Shown piece after piece: positions 1 through 10,807 of a DNA stretch of 64,000 nt. Source of the DNA: Bremia lactucae. Taxonomy: Eukaryota; Oomycota; Peronosporomycetes; Peronosporales; Peronosporaceae. The position numbers and the translations under genes were made by a program. Location of the stretch: NCBI RefSeq assembly GCF_004359215.1, contig NC_090612.1, forward strand, positions 116,854 to 180,853. Direction: 5' to 3'. Below the pieces are notes generated by a model. It searched no databases, was not told the DNA's origin, and worked only from the letters and a program-made list of their open reading frames with translations. The number at the start of each line of letters is the position of its first letter. Within the stretch, counting starts at the first letter, position 1.

Positions 1-82
1 CCAAACCCCCGCTCATGGAAGAGGGTAAAGACGGGGAAAAGAAGCCCACCGGTGAAAACAATGAACGACGAACGCTAGTCGG

Positions 83-1735
83 GTGGAGGTGGAGCCAGAA
101 CACGGAACGAGTACACCGGAGGCAGTAGATCTGACGTCTGAGCAACGACAAACGTCTGAGAGCCCCCCAATGGGAGGAGCAACAGGTCAACTGAGAGTGC
201 AGAAACCTTTACGCGCAACAGCGGAACAGATGTTCACAGCAATGGTAAAAGACATGGTACAAGTGCCAGGCATCGGCCAGGTGGAAGCATGGCGCACAAC
301 GCTAAGAGAACTATTTGCAGGGGCCTATGAAGCGGTACCCATGCAACGGGAGGTCCTATCAGCCGAGAGATAACGATTCTCCAAACTCAATGGGGTGGAA
401 GTAGCTAGTCTGTTAAGCCTCTTCAAGCAAGTGTTCGTCAAGAAAGCAAGAACCTTTTCAGAATGGGTAAAGCTTGCGACAACGATCACCAAGGAACTAC
501 TGATCACAAAATAATCTTTCAAGGAGATCGTTCGCAAGCTATCGAGTCAGTACAAATGAGCGCACACCCAGTCCTGAATCAGTGGACCAAGGTGGTAAAG
601 AAGGGTGTCGGAGCTCCACCGGTGCCATTTATTGGAGCTATCAAGCCGATGTCCGAGGACTACATGTTTAATCCAGCCAAGTTCACTAGCGAGGAGATCG
701 TTCGTCGTAAGGATTTATTTGCAACGTCCAAGTCATTAATCAGTCGTTAATAAGAGCGTAACGGGACGGATGATGAATGTGCAGTGTTAGCAGGCATTGT
801 GGAAGGCAATGTAGCATGCAGGCATCTTTCGGACTTCGTACGACAAGCGCTTAAAGCGCAACCGCTTGCGTTTTACGGTGCCATCCAGGTTCAAGTCGAA
901 GGCGAACTAATTTTGCAATTGGACGGAAGCCGGAGTATCAAGATCAGCAGACAGGGCTCACGGTGGCAATCCTAGAATTGGTGCATGCTACGCAATGCTG
1001 GGGCAGACCAAGACGATAAGCTATGACCAGGTTACTAAGTCCACCCATATCTACTTCTTCACCCGTGATCACCCGTGATATACCGCAACGGCATCAAAGT
1101 GTCCAAGTCATGTACAGAGAACGCATCTACAGGCTTCAAATGCGCTCCAAATCGAGAAGGAAACGATCCGGCGAAGGTAACACCAAGGAAACGGAAGCGG
1201 CTATGCTAGACGTACGGAGTACACAGTGCAGTTACACAACCTCACGCGGCTCACGGACATTGGACGAATCACAGCGTATCTTAAAGATAAGATATCGGTG
1301 GAGTATGATATGGAAGATCTGGATACCAAAACCCCGCATTCACGCACATCAATAGCGTGGCAGATTACCTTTAAGCTAGCGAGATGCACAACTTTTTTCG
1401 GATAGGATAGTCAGAATAATATGGTTTGGAACGACTGTCGTGGCCAACAACCCAATGTAGGGTATCGGATTAAATGTTGCCATTGTTGGAACCTGGGTCA
1501 CACGATGGCACGATGTAGCTTTAGCGACAGTCTGCTCCGGGGTCCGGGGCTATCGTAGCTACTGAAAATAAAATCCAAGAGCTGGAAGACATGGCTAGGC
1601 CGTTTTCAAGTCTTACGGAAATTTGTAGCACGGCCACGAAGCGTATTGAGCTGCGATTGGAGGCAGCGACAGCGACAAAAGCCGTAGAGACCAGAAAGGA
1701 GAAATTGTTTCAGGTGGGGCAGAACAGCAGCGAAT
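83..1735 (+). pseudogene. LINE ORF1 remnant with CCHC zinc knuckle
   Basis: Several broken frames run in series. The first (83-373) is rich in Glu, Ser and Thr and then becomes helical. Near the end, 1475-1516 encodes CCHCWNLGHTMARC, a C-x2-C-x4-H-x4-C nucleic-acid-binding knuckle as found in Gag and LINE ORF1 proteins. The protein would bind the element RNA. The frame changes several times (for example after 373 and 750), so it is a pseudogene. I recognise the knuckle but not the family of the upstream part. Confidence 0.6.
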
Positions 1736-2060
1736 AATAAAAGTCCAAGGGGGGCACCTTAAGAGGAGCAAGACACGAAATTCGCGCATGTGTAACCAGA
1801 ACCCGAGCCCTCAGAGAAACAACCCTGGATCAAGGTTAGTTTAGGAGGTGGTCTGTTGTTATGGGCTCGTGAGCTCTCGCTACAAGAAAAGAGAAAAGCT
1901 AGCTCATGAGCGTATCAGGTTCTTGATTACGAACCGAGTGAACCCGATACGCAGCGGACGAGCGGCAAGAGAATCAGTCGGATTTTTTTAGAGGTAGTTG
2001 ACTTACAGGTGGATGAGTCGATAGCGACTACAGAAAACCGTAAGGTCGCTGAGGAACCAG

Positions 2061-3210
2061 ATGATAAGAAACGACGGGGTATTGGACTCGCTCCGGGCAA
2101 AGCGGTCTAGACAACAAGTCCCGTTCTGCTCACGCACAAAGCGTAAAGAACGACGCATGTTCCGAAAACTATTGCAAACTTTTGGTCGCAGTGGTAGCGC
2201 CCAGCTACCACTGGGAGTGCATTTAGCCCAAAAGCCACGGTCTCATCCAAGACGTTAAACATCAGTTAGGCATCCGAGAGGTAAACAACACGGCCACTAG
2301 AAACGGCATGGTGATGGTGTCAGCCCAGGCAGCAGTAAAAGCAACTCTAGCAGGACCCGAAAAAACGCTGGAAAACATGACCGCAAGTCTGAAAAGAGGA
2401 ATCAAATTTGCGGGACTACTCCATCTGGAAGACCAATTAGCCCACGAACAACGCGTTAACGCCTTAGCAAACACTCGCCGCGGGTGGGCCAATATGTAGC
2501 GTACCGAATCTGCCAATCATATGAAGTTGTTTTTGGAAGATTACGCCACTGACAGAGCCGTCATCATCAGTGATGATACTGGGGGGGGGGTACGATGAGT
2601 ATGGCAGTCAATAACCTTCTGCAGACAGTATACGTCTTGCACTTGGCGGATGTACAGAAGCAGGAGTGGGCATGCAGAAAATTCAAACCATCGGCCATTA
2701 CACGTTATCGTAAGGTAATCGAACCAGCAAAAAAAAACATCTCGGTAATGGATCTTATCGATGATAAAATGGTTGAAAGAACTGAGCACCCCGCGCAACT
2801 TCCACTTCTAGTTCAATATTGGGGCATGCACTACTCAGCTTTCATCTACACAGGACGAGTGGACACGCTGCCAGTCTTAGAGGTGGCGGATGAAGACATG
2901 CCCAGCAACGATACCGAGGGAGAGTTTCCGGTCGGAACAGTCACCAACGCCACCGGGGCACCTGCAACGAATCCAGCCAGCCCAAATTTTCGGGACTCTC
3001 AGGAGGATGCAAAAATGGACGAACAGTGAGATCCATTCACATGGAGCGGAAAGTCGATGAATTGTGGGCCAGACTACAGGGAGGCTCTACGCTTCATGAC
3101 CTACAACAAGGTGTCCTTACCACTCTTACAAATGTGGCAGCAACAGATAGAGGACATTGATCAGGGCGTCAGTCACCGAGTCTAGTCAAGAGGAGGTGCA
3201 GGCGTCTCAG
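2061..3210 (+). pseudogene. Unrecognised coding remnant inside the LINE
   Basis: This part holds the longest uninterrupted frame of the LINE 5' half (2595-3029, 144 codons) and a preceding frame around 2230-2500. Its C-terminal part is acidic and rich in Pro, Ala, Asn and Thr. I cannot assign a domain. Its place between the knuckle and the endonuclease suggests it belongs to the same element, either as a further ORF1 segment or as a linker. A run of ten G at 2581-2590 sits just before the 2595 start and probably marks a frameshift site. Confidence 0.35.
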
Positions 3211-4259
3211 AGCAGTGCAACGTTAGAGGTCAGTAGCTATAGCCCCATCTAACCATCGCCAGCTGAGTATACAGCGGGGTCAGATCGCCCCCAACCAGAC
3301 GCGCAGGAGTACCAGTTCCAGTCACTACAGTGGTAGCTCTTCTCATTACGCCACCAGTAGAAAACAAGACAAGCATCTTCAGAGTGAAGAAGCGCAGTTA
3401 CATTCAGACGCCAGATGAAACAACCGGGACGGTACTCAGAAATATCCATATCGCGGTGATCCTAAAAAAGGTTAAGCAATCAGATACTCAAACAACTAAC
3501 CTACGAGGGCGAGGACGAGGACAGGGATCGCTCTCAATGGAAAGGTGCCTCGGTGGTGCTGGATGCTAACTAGCCTTACGCTCAGCAACTACTTTTTCCG
3601 ACAACTATCAGCTCTACTGCCGAATGGCAGCAGGTTGCCCGAAAGGTGTCGGACCACCTATTATGGCAAATGAAGCATTTTGTCTTCCTGGGCCAGCTCT
3701 TCTTGATTTTGGACGGGAAAGTGCTCGTTCAGTGGACGACAACATGAGGGAATGTAAGGTCGACGGCCTTTGTAGGCCAAACTCGCGAATTGTGGATAAA
3801 TTCGCATTAGAGTGGATTGAACACTGGATAGACAACTCCCGCCATTGAAGTCAACAAACGAGCCTCATTCCTCTCGGGGACAACGCGGGCGACTGGCAAA
3901 AGCTCCGAGAAATAGGATACGCTTGAGATGACATACTAAAGTTTTATGACCCAAAACGACGGAATAGGATGAGCCAGCACCTCGTTTGTGCCATGTTCTT
4001 CGATCACGACGTGCGCTATAAGCAAGCGTACTACAACCAGTCAACTCTCGCATATTTACCATCTCGTAAGTATTTTTCTTCGCCTCAGAACTGCAACAGT
4101 CTGAGGAGAAGAATCTCCTCCCGTATTATGGGCAGCCAGGAACTGTCCTTAAAGTGTCACAATTGTAGCGCCAACTTATTATGAGCGCAGGTGGCTACGG
4201 ACGTCACAGAATCCTGGATATTACTGCGGATTCACAGACTCTTCATTGCGCCAAGATGC

Positions 4260-5240
4260 AGCCAGTTGACACAAGAATCGTGAACTTGAACGTATTAGGC
4301 TTCAGCAAGAAAAAAGACTTGGGTGGCTATCGGCATGTAACAGGACAACGGTCCTAGAAAGGCACCTGGCATGGTGCCTCCAAGAAATTCATGTAGATAT
4401 AGAAGACGGGGCGGAGGAATTACGAACATTGTGGCAGAAGCTGTGGGGACTAAGGCTGCAAGACCGACAATCGCTCTTATCGTTCTGGAGTACAGGGTCA
4501 TCCAATTCAGCAGGGGTAACAATCCTCTTGACACCCTCAGCAGCGCAGACGACTGTGTGGAATAAGAATCAGTGGAATACACGACAGTTAGGAGCCACCA
4601 TCAATGGGACGCAGGTGCTCAGCGTCGATGCCATCAACCAGCGCGGAAACTGAAAAGCTTTATTCTCCACCCTCTAACAGTGGGAGTTTGATTGGTGGAT
4701 CACGATCCTTCTTGGAGACTTCAACAGTGGGCAGAGTCCTCAATTAGATCGACTAGGGTAACGTACAGCCAGTCGGCCAGATAACCCAGCTTTAATATGC
4801 CTGCTTCTCTCTTTCAAAATCTGACTAACGCTCGACTTCGGCGGGAACACGGGATCGATAAAGAGGTAGATGAAGTGGCAGACCATTTCACATACTGGAC
4901 TGCCGAGCAAGACAGCCGTATTGATCGGTTCTATGTACCTACTGAATGGTTACCGCGGGTGATCTGGGTAACAGCACGGAACCCACCACAATACTCTGAT
5001 CAACAGGAAGTCGTCCTCCACTTAAGAGACCTGTTGACGAAGGAACCTCCGAGACACCAAGCCCGCCATACATACCCAATACGTTCCAATAAACCCGAGC
5101 GAGTACTTTACCAAATGCTGGTGGATATGGGCAATATGGGTATTCGCCGCGAAATCACGACAAGGAACTGGGACACCGACAACATCGAATGCGCAAATTT
5201 GCATAGAGGCAGTGAATCGGCGCGAAAAGCAACTTCGTAA
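4260..5240 (+). pseudogene. LINE ORF2 endonuclease (EEP/AP type), broken
   Basis: The apurinic-endonuclease-like domain nicks target DNA to prime LINE reverse transcription. About 4275-4590 gives a typical N-terminal part with the metal-binding glutamate in LQEIHVD and a following FWSTGSSNSAGVTILL core. About 4705-4735 gives TILLGDFNS, the GDFN catalytic motif. 4900-5020 gives SRIDRFYVP and then YSDQQEV, where the family has SDH; the catalytic His is Gln here. Stops and frame changes between these blocks (near 4650 and 4760) show that the gene is dead. Confidence 0.75.
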
Positions 5241-5359
5241 GCGTTACTAAGCCACTGTTACTCGAAGAAATCAACGTCTCCTAATGAGAAGAGACGACAA
5301 TGGATTACCGCTAATATGGAAGCGATTCGAGAAGGACACATGGCCAGAGTGAGCGATTG

Positions 5360-5770
5360 AATGCATCAAATCACTGAGCGGCCGATGGACTTACAAAAAA
5401 GTTTCAAACTGGGAGAACTTCCAGAGCCACCAAAATATCGGCACAGCTTGGAGATCAGCTTGTATTGACGAGAATAAGTCAGTGGAACTCAGCCGATGCA
5501 CTATACTATTAGATATCCGGAAAGCCTACGATATTCTGGACAGGGAGTTCTTTTACGCAGCCCTACGCCGATTTGTTTTTTCCGAGCGATTCGTTGCCCT
5601 TATACGTCAAATGCACACTGTCACCAAGGCATGTTTCTTGTGTACGGCTGCTGTCCGAGGCGATCCCCGTTCGGTACGGCATTCGACATGGATGCCCTCT
5701 CGCGCCATTGTTTTTTTTCTCATTGTTGTTGAACCTCTGGGACTGGCTTTAAAACAACACCCCACTATGA
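5360..5770 (+). pseudogene. LINE ORF2 reverse transcriptase, N-terminal motifs only
   Basis: The frame starting near 5482 carries LLDIRKAYDILDREF, the motif A region with the first catalytic Asp, followed by the RFVALIRQMHT helix and, in a shifted frame, a GCPLAPLLF-like turn before VVEPLGLALKQ. This is the fingers and palm start of a LINE reverse transcriptase. The YxDD (FADD) motif and everything beyond is missing because another element joins at about 5770. Confidence 0.75.
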
Positions 5771-5905
5771 CGGAACTACCCACTATGAGGCCTTACCGCG
5801 CAGATGCGACATGACGTACGACGCCATCCGGCTGTCGTCCTCGATGGAACAGCGGCGCACCAGATTGTTCACTGGCTTTTAGCCGTGGAGCAGTGCGGTG
5901 TCTCT
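5771..5905. repeat. Rearranged Gag fragment with internal inversion
   Basis: 5778-5845 is a near-identical direct copy of 6562-6620, a part of the neighbouring gag gene. From the shared CGATG at about 5841 the sequence continues as the reverse complement of 6629-6684. The piece is therefore a gag segment whose second half is inverted at a 5-bp microhomology. It joins the LINE on its left and the non-rearranged gag on its right. Confidence 0.75.
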
Positions 5906-6785
5906 GAACTTAGAGGTAGCTTCAGAGTCCGCGTCAGTAGGGCATCCCGCCCCTACTGCGCTTTTGCATTTTCCGACCCCTCAGCGGTCGATGCAGAGCT
6001 CATGCGTCTCGCACGGTGGTTCTTGTCATTGCCCTTCGGTAAGGGAGTCTTCTTGCTGGGCAGCTTTGCCCCAGCAGGGACCCTGGCATAGCAGCGAGCC
6101 ATCATATGGCCGCGCTTGCCGCATTTATTGGATTGGACTTCATGGTATTGGACTTCATGAATCTGGTATCTGACCTCTCGACCAACGGCTTATACCAAGC
6201 TGTCCCCGACGCACTGTTGTAGGATTGCTCGTCAACTAAAGCAATTTGGATTGCCTCTTCCAACATCGACGGAACCTTTCTGAAAAAGGCCTGTCGCAAC
6301 GGGTTATGCCGTAGTCCGTTCATAACCGTGGGCACCTTAATGTGCTCCGGAATCTGACCTTCGGTAATGGACGCCGACAGCGAGCGCATCTCTCGCACAA
6401 ATTCTTGCAGAGATGGCTTCGCCTGTCGCGCCTCAAAGAAGCGCGCCAGAAGCAACACTTCGTTGTTCGGCGGCTGGTACATGGCGCGAATCTTTTCCTT
6501 AAAGATCGCCCATGAAGGGAACTCCTTTCTGTCCGCCATAAGCGCCGAATAAGCCCACTCTGAGGCCTTACCGCGCAGATGCGACATGGCGTACGACACC
6601 ATCCGGCTGTCGTCCTCGATGAGCTGGGCGACACCGCATTGCCCCACGGCTAAAAGCCAGTGGACAATCGTGTGCGCCGCTGTTCCATCGAACTTTGGTG
6701 GGTCCATCCGAATGGGCCTCGGCTGATGCGGCAGGGCAGAGAGCATCTCACAGTCCTGTTGAATCCTCGCTCCGAGCCTGCTCAT
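5905..6785 (-). pseudogene. Retrotransposon Gag (Retrotrans_gag type), copy A
   Basis: The open frame 6102-6785 (227 codons, minus strand) is a Gag capsid of the Retrotrans_gag family: DPPKFDGTAAHTIVHWLL near residue 28, then SHLRGKASEWAYSAL, a KEKIRAMYQPPN turn and the LQEFVREMRSL helix. Downstream, in a shifted frame, 6091-6132 encodes a zinc knuckle SNKCGKRGHMMARC whose first Cys is Ser, followed by a Lys/Arg-rich tail. Gag would form the particle and bind RNA. Protease and pol of this element are absent. A second copy lies at 56560-57304. The type is common in Phytophthora-like genomes. Confidence 0.8.
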
Positions 6786-6837
6786 GCCTCAGCTCATCCT
6801 GAGTCTGAGTGATGGACTCCGCCGCAGCATGGCTCTG

Positions 6838-6943
6838 TGCCTCGAACGCGGCCCTCCGCTGTCCGAGCACGAATGCCTCAAACTGCTCCAACAGTTAAAG
6901 ACATTCGTGCTCGGACAGCGGAGAGCCGCGTTCGAGGCACAGG
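6838..6943. repeat. Inverted repeat, about 39-bp arms
   Basis: The arm starting at 6838 (GTGCCTCGAACGCGGC...) returns as its reverse complement ending at 6943, with one mismatch and about 25 bp between the arms. The sister copy near 57250-57300 has only the left arm and continues straight into the unique sequence, so the right arm is a secondary fold-back duplication. Confidence 0.8.
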
Positions 6944-7155
6944 CTGAGCAACATGTTGCTCAGGAGGCTCAAGAGCCTCGCCAGGGCTTTTTCACCAAAT
7001 CCCTGTACCATGTGCTCTGCCACCTCCCGATGATGTTAGGAGAGGTTCAGAAAACGAGCTCAATCAATATTGAGGCTCATCCTCACGTACACACGCAGAG
7101 ATGCGGGTCATGGGAAGGATTTCTAGTGCTACAAGTGTTGGCGGGCACGTCGTAA

Positions 7156-7528
7156 TGCGGCCACGCTTTACTTACCCACAAACCCTAGCACTGCGAAGAA
7201 GCGGTTTGACCGTCTACTCTGGTGTGTCGTGAGGTTGTTGTGGTCGGCGCATTAGCGATCTCACCCAACGCACTAAGTACTCGAATAAAGTGTCGTCATG
7301 GGAGCGGTGATCCGACTCCTCGTGCGCACTTACCAAGAAGGAAGTAGTTTTCAGACTGAATTATATTTAATCGTATTTAATATAAATACCTACTTTTACC
7401 AATCATAAATGTCATGTCTGTAGATAACACTAATATGTATTGCGAGCGCATCTTTCTAGATACCTCGCATAACGGATGACTCTAGACGTCATCCCTTCTA
7501 ATGTGAAGGCACCTATGTGCATCACATA
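7156..7528. other. No gene seen; AT-rich sequence before Gy1
   Basis: I see no supported coding frame. The first part is balanced in composition, the part after 7350 is AT-rich. The last five bases (7524-7528, ACATA) are the target duplication of the element that follows. The stretch may be 5' leader or LTR of the Gag element at 5905-6943, but no LTR ends can be shown. Confidence 0.4.
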
Positions 7529-7970
7529 TGTAACGGGGCACTGCCGACTTGTACTGCTTCAGTACAAGTCCATTTCGCACTGCTTTAGTGCGAGTGGTGC
7601 CTCACGTCAATTCACGTACACTAATACGTGCAGAGGAATACTCTCTTTATAAACACTTGCTTTAAAGAGGGTTAAGAGTAAACTGTATCTATTATATAAT
7701 TAAGTTCTTCTGAATCTATCTATTTATTACTATCTTAATTATAAACTAATACAAAACATGTAGTAAAGTCTTACCTGTCTCTCTCTTTTTGCGCGTCCAG
7801 CGTTGACTGGACCGCAAAGAAAGTAGATATAATGGCCTATATCTACCAATGAATAAGCTTTTCGAATATACGTACTACGTAATATTTTCCAGATAATATC
7901 TACCTTTTAGATAATCTATTAATTAACAACCTTTCAGTGTTAATTTCATGTAACGATACACCCCGTTACA
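7529..7970 (-). repeat. Gy1 copy 1, 3' LTR
   Basis: The repeat has ends TGTAACGGGG and CCCCGTTACA and lies next to the polypurine tract (complement of 7971-7984). Read in the element direction, the last part (U5) holds two short hairpins: stem GACTTGTACTG with its complement CAGTACAAGTC (7550-7575), then stem CGCACT with AGTGCG. The same repeat is seen at 14424-14866 and 49919-50352 and, truncated, at 31800-32012 and 42570-42887. Confidence 0.92.
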
Positions 7971-8087
7971 TCACCCCTCCCTTAAACAACAATCACTATG
8001 ATTGTTATTGAATAGAGTGGTCACTATAAGATCACTTAATTGAAAACGATGTGGATTGGTCAGAACCATCAATTTTAATTCTATTGC

Positions 8088-9291
8088 ATGGTTAACAAGT
8101 CCATTCAAAATGCGAATAGTGGGCGGCGCCTTCGGCTGCGGTTCATGCAGCCGCGGGCGACGCATTATTATCTCTGCGGTCGACGTTTCGTCTGCCGTAG
8201 TATCAACTCCTCTCGCAACAGTAGATATTGCGGCTGCACTTGGTGGGTCACCACGTGAATGCGACCCCTCTTTGGAGGTCCCCTATGAGTGCGAGTCAGA
8301 CGAAATGGCCGAATCGGGGAGACAGAACAGCCGCTTGATCATCTTCAGGCGGCTGACTATGAGCCTTCGAATGTGGGAAGTCATTCAGGAAGACGTGCTA
8401 ATAGCTTTCTCTCCAGCATGTTTGGTTCCGACGAGATGATTCCTCATCGCCAGCACCATCTCCCGTGCCGTCACCCGCACATATTTCTGTGCGTGGTGAT
8501 GACGATAGCGTAAGCCATCGTAATACAAGTTCTTGTGGTACCCCTGCTTCAGTGGGTACCACTTAGGGTAGCGTAGACAATAAAATGTATCGTCTTGCTC
8601 CTGAGAAGAAGTCGTGGCTTTGCCCGAACGGCTAGTCAATAGCTTGTCTAGAGAGACTACTACAATAAATAAATATTTCTTATTTATTGCGACAGAGCTA
8701 CATGGCCTTGATCCCAGCACGAAGAACTTTCGCGCTGAGGAAGATTTTTATCTCGATGCTTTTCTTAAGCATCGATGGTATAGTGGCAACCACATGCGAG
8801 ATAAAATCACGCTGATGCAAGCCTGGAGCGGGTTTAATTGCAATGTCTGAGACATTGGACGCGAAGCCTGGCTTCAAAGACTCAACGCAATTCGCGTTAA
8901 GTTTGATAAACGTACTCCAACCGGTGCGAGGTATAAATTGCGTCAGTTGTCACGTGAGACAGAAGGACTTGATCACGAGCGCGGTAAGCGTCGCTCGTAA
9001 GAGCAGACGGTGCAGGCTCATCATATCGAACGGTTGAAAGACCGTTCGAAGAGTGCGTACTCCATGTTGGAGTACGAACGGAATAATCACGCTCTTCGTG
9101 ATGAGCTGTTGTCAGCTCATCGCGGTTTCGAGAATCTTCAGACCCGACATGATAATCTCCAGATTCAACATGAGAATCTGGTCCGTGACCACAAGAATCT
9201 TCTACGGATTCTTGAGAAGGGTGTTCAGATCCGTCCTCGGAAGAAACCACGGACTGATGGTACGGGCGGAGCCGACCAACGTACAACGTAG
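8088..9291 (+). pseudogene. Antisense coiled-coil ORF of Gy1 copy 1 (decayed)
   Basis: On the strand opposite to pol, a coding region can be followed from an ATG at 8088, shortly inside the LTR and polypurine tract, to a TAG at 9289-9291. It includes frameshifts. The N-terminal part is Ala/Ser-rich and acidic, a middle helical part follows (around 8610-8900), and the last frame (9010-9291, 93 codons) is a strong coiled-coil candidate with repeated heptads and a basic tail ending RPRKKPRTDG. It runs tail to tail with pol and lies opposite the integrase linker. A long internal deletion near 8890 removes the part that covers the chromodomain in other copies. I do not recognise the protein family; see the related frames at 32122, 43004, 53590, 22498 and 58073. 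Confidence 0.55.
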
Positions 9292-10800
9292 GATGCGTTC
9301 GCATTCTACGTGGCAATTCTATTGTGTACGCACTGCCTCTGCGATGCAGTACGCGGAAAGGCCCAATGAACTTGGGTAATAGTTTACTGCTACCCACGTT
9401 AGTGACTACACGCTAAGGTTAGTTTACCGTAGAGAGTAGTGCTAAGTCATTAATATTTAATGAAATAACATTTGCTCTTCCTTGTTTGTCTGCGTTCCGT
9501 TTCTGACGGTCCACTGCGTTAGCAATGGAATCCTGTACGAAACGGATTACTGATTCTCGAGCCAGAAGAAATTCCTCTGCTGACTCATTTGTTTTGTCTT
9601 TTTCAGTGCGCTTTGTGCGCACTGCCATGAGATCATTCTCATTTTCGATGTCGAAGCAGTCGACATCGACGTCATTAGCCGCGTTGGTAACTTCGACGCG
9701 TGATGAGCATGAGCCAGAGATGTTTTTGCTCGTGCGAGTCCACCCTCCCCCTTGAACTAGAGGATCCCTCTAATTATGTGGGTATGCGTGGATGGCGTAA
9801 GCCATTCACGAAGAACGGTGTATGCATTGTAGACGCATGCACCGATTTGTTGATGGCGAAATCGACAATCCGTTAAAACTTGCTCCAATTCTGACAAGAT
9901 TGGACGTAACCTCGAAGTATCTCTTCGAGGACGTGATTTACGCGTTCCGTCTAACCAGCTGTCCCTGGATGATCAGAAGTTGACATAGTCAGCCGTGTTT
10001 CGATCTCTAGGAACACGGTTTGCCAAACCTCCGCCGTGAACCGTGGATCTCTATCGGAGACCAGCTCGCGGGGTAAACCATGAAGTATGAATACCGTGTT
10101 GACAAAGACACGGGCACAACCCGGAGCCGTGATTGACTCTGGTTCTGCAACAAGATGTACCATATTGCTTTATCTGTCTACAAAACCAAGGATTTCATTG
10201 TTTTTGTGATCGTCTTTGAGAAATCTGAAGACGAAGTCTATAGATACGGACTGCCACTATTCTGCCGGAAGTGGTAGAGGTTGGAGAGGTGCACGGGATA
10301 AAGGGCTTGGCTTCACCCGTTCACATACCGCGCAAGCACGAACCTACTTGCGCACGAACTGATACTGGTGTGGCCAGCAAAAGTCGCGACTTACTGTGAC
10401 ATAAGTTTTCTCACGTCCACGCTGCCCACTTGTTGGTGCATCGTGACACTCATACATGATGCGCAAGCGCAAATGATTGTGAGTTGGGACGACGACACTT
10501 GGAGTGTCGCCGGCAACGGCTGTGTAATACAATAAGCCGTTGCGTGTTGTGTATCGATCGGATGACGATCGATATAAAGCCGGTAAATCTTTAAGAGATT
10601 TATTAGATGGATTCATCAGATGATCCATTAAACGCGAAAGGTCATTATCGTCTCCGTAGGTTTTCTTTATGTCATCAAATAAGGTTGATGACGGAACACT
10701 TGTAAAGAGTGTTGCAACAAAGGTATATTTAACTGTTGGAATTTGCAGCCGGCTCGAAATCGGGTCGGCGTGATAACGCATCAGCGACGACATTAAGTCG
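9250..10800 (-). pseudogene. Gy1 copy 1 integrase, broken
   Basis: Integrase inserts the cDNA into the genome. About 10344-10500 encodes the zinc-binding part (CHDAPTSGQRGREKTY, then FCWPHQYQFVRK). 9951-10163 encodes the catalytic core segment LPRELVSDRDPRFTAEVW, then TMSTSDHPGTAG; the family has TDGQ here and the frame then stops. 9250-9397 encodes the GPY/F module (FIGPFRVLHRR, YVGRLRPY). Several frameshifts separate these blocks, so no functional protein is possible. Confidence 0.8.
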
Positions 10801-10807
10801 TCCTGGT

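Larger units (their letters stand above)
1..5770 (+). mobile_element. Decayed LINE (non-LTR retrotransposon), 3' truncated
   Basis: The stretch reads as one old non-LTR retrotransposon on the + strand: an ORF1-like part with a zinc knuckle, an AP-type endonuclease part and the first motifs of a reverse transcriptase, in the order expected for L1/Tx1-like elements. Many stops and frameshifts break all frames, so it is not active. The 3' end is lost: after the LALKQHP part of the reverse transcriptase the sequence passes into a rearranged Gag fragment of another element, and the YxDD motif is absent. No poly(A) tail or target duplication is visible. The 5' end lies at or before the window start. 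Confidence 0.8.

Noticed and set aside
2581..2590. G run as a regulatory or G-quadruplex element
   Set aside because: A single homopolymer in a decayed LINE; no further G tracts are near.
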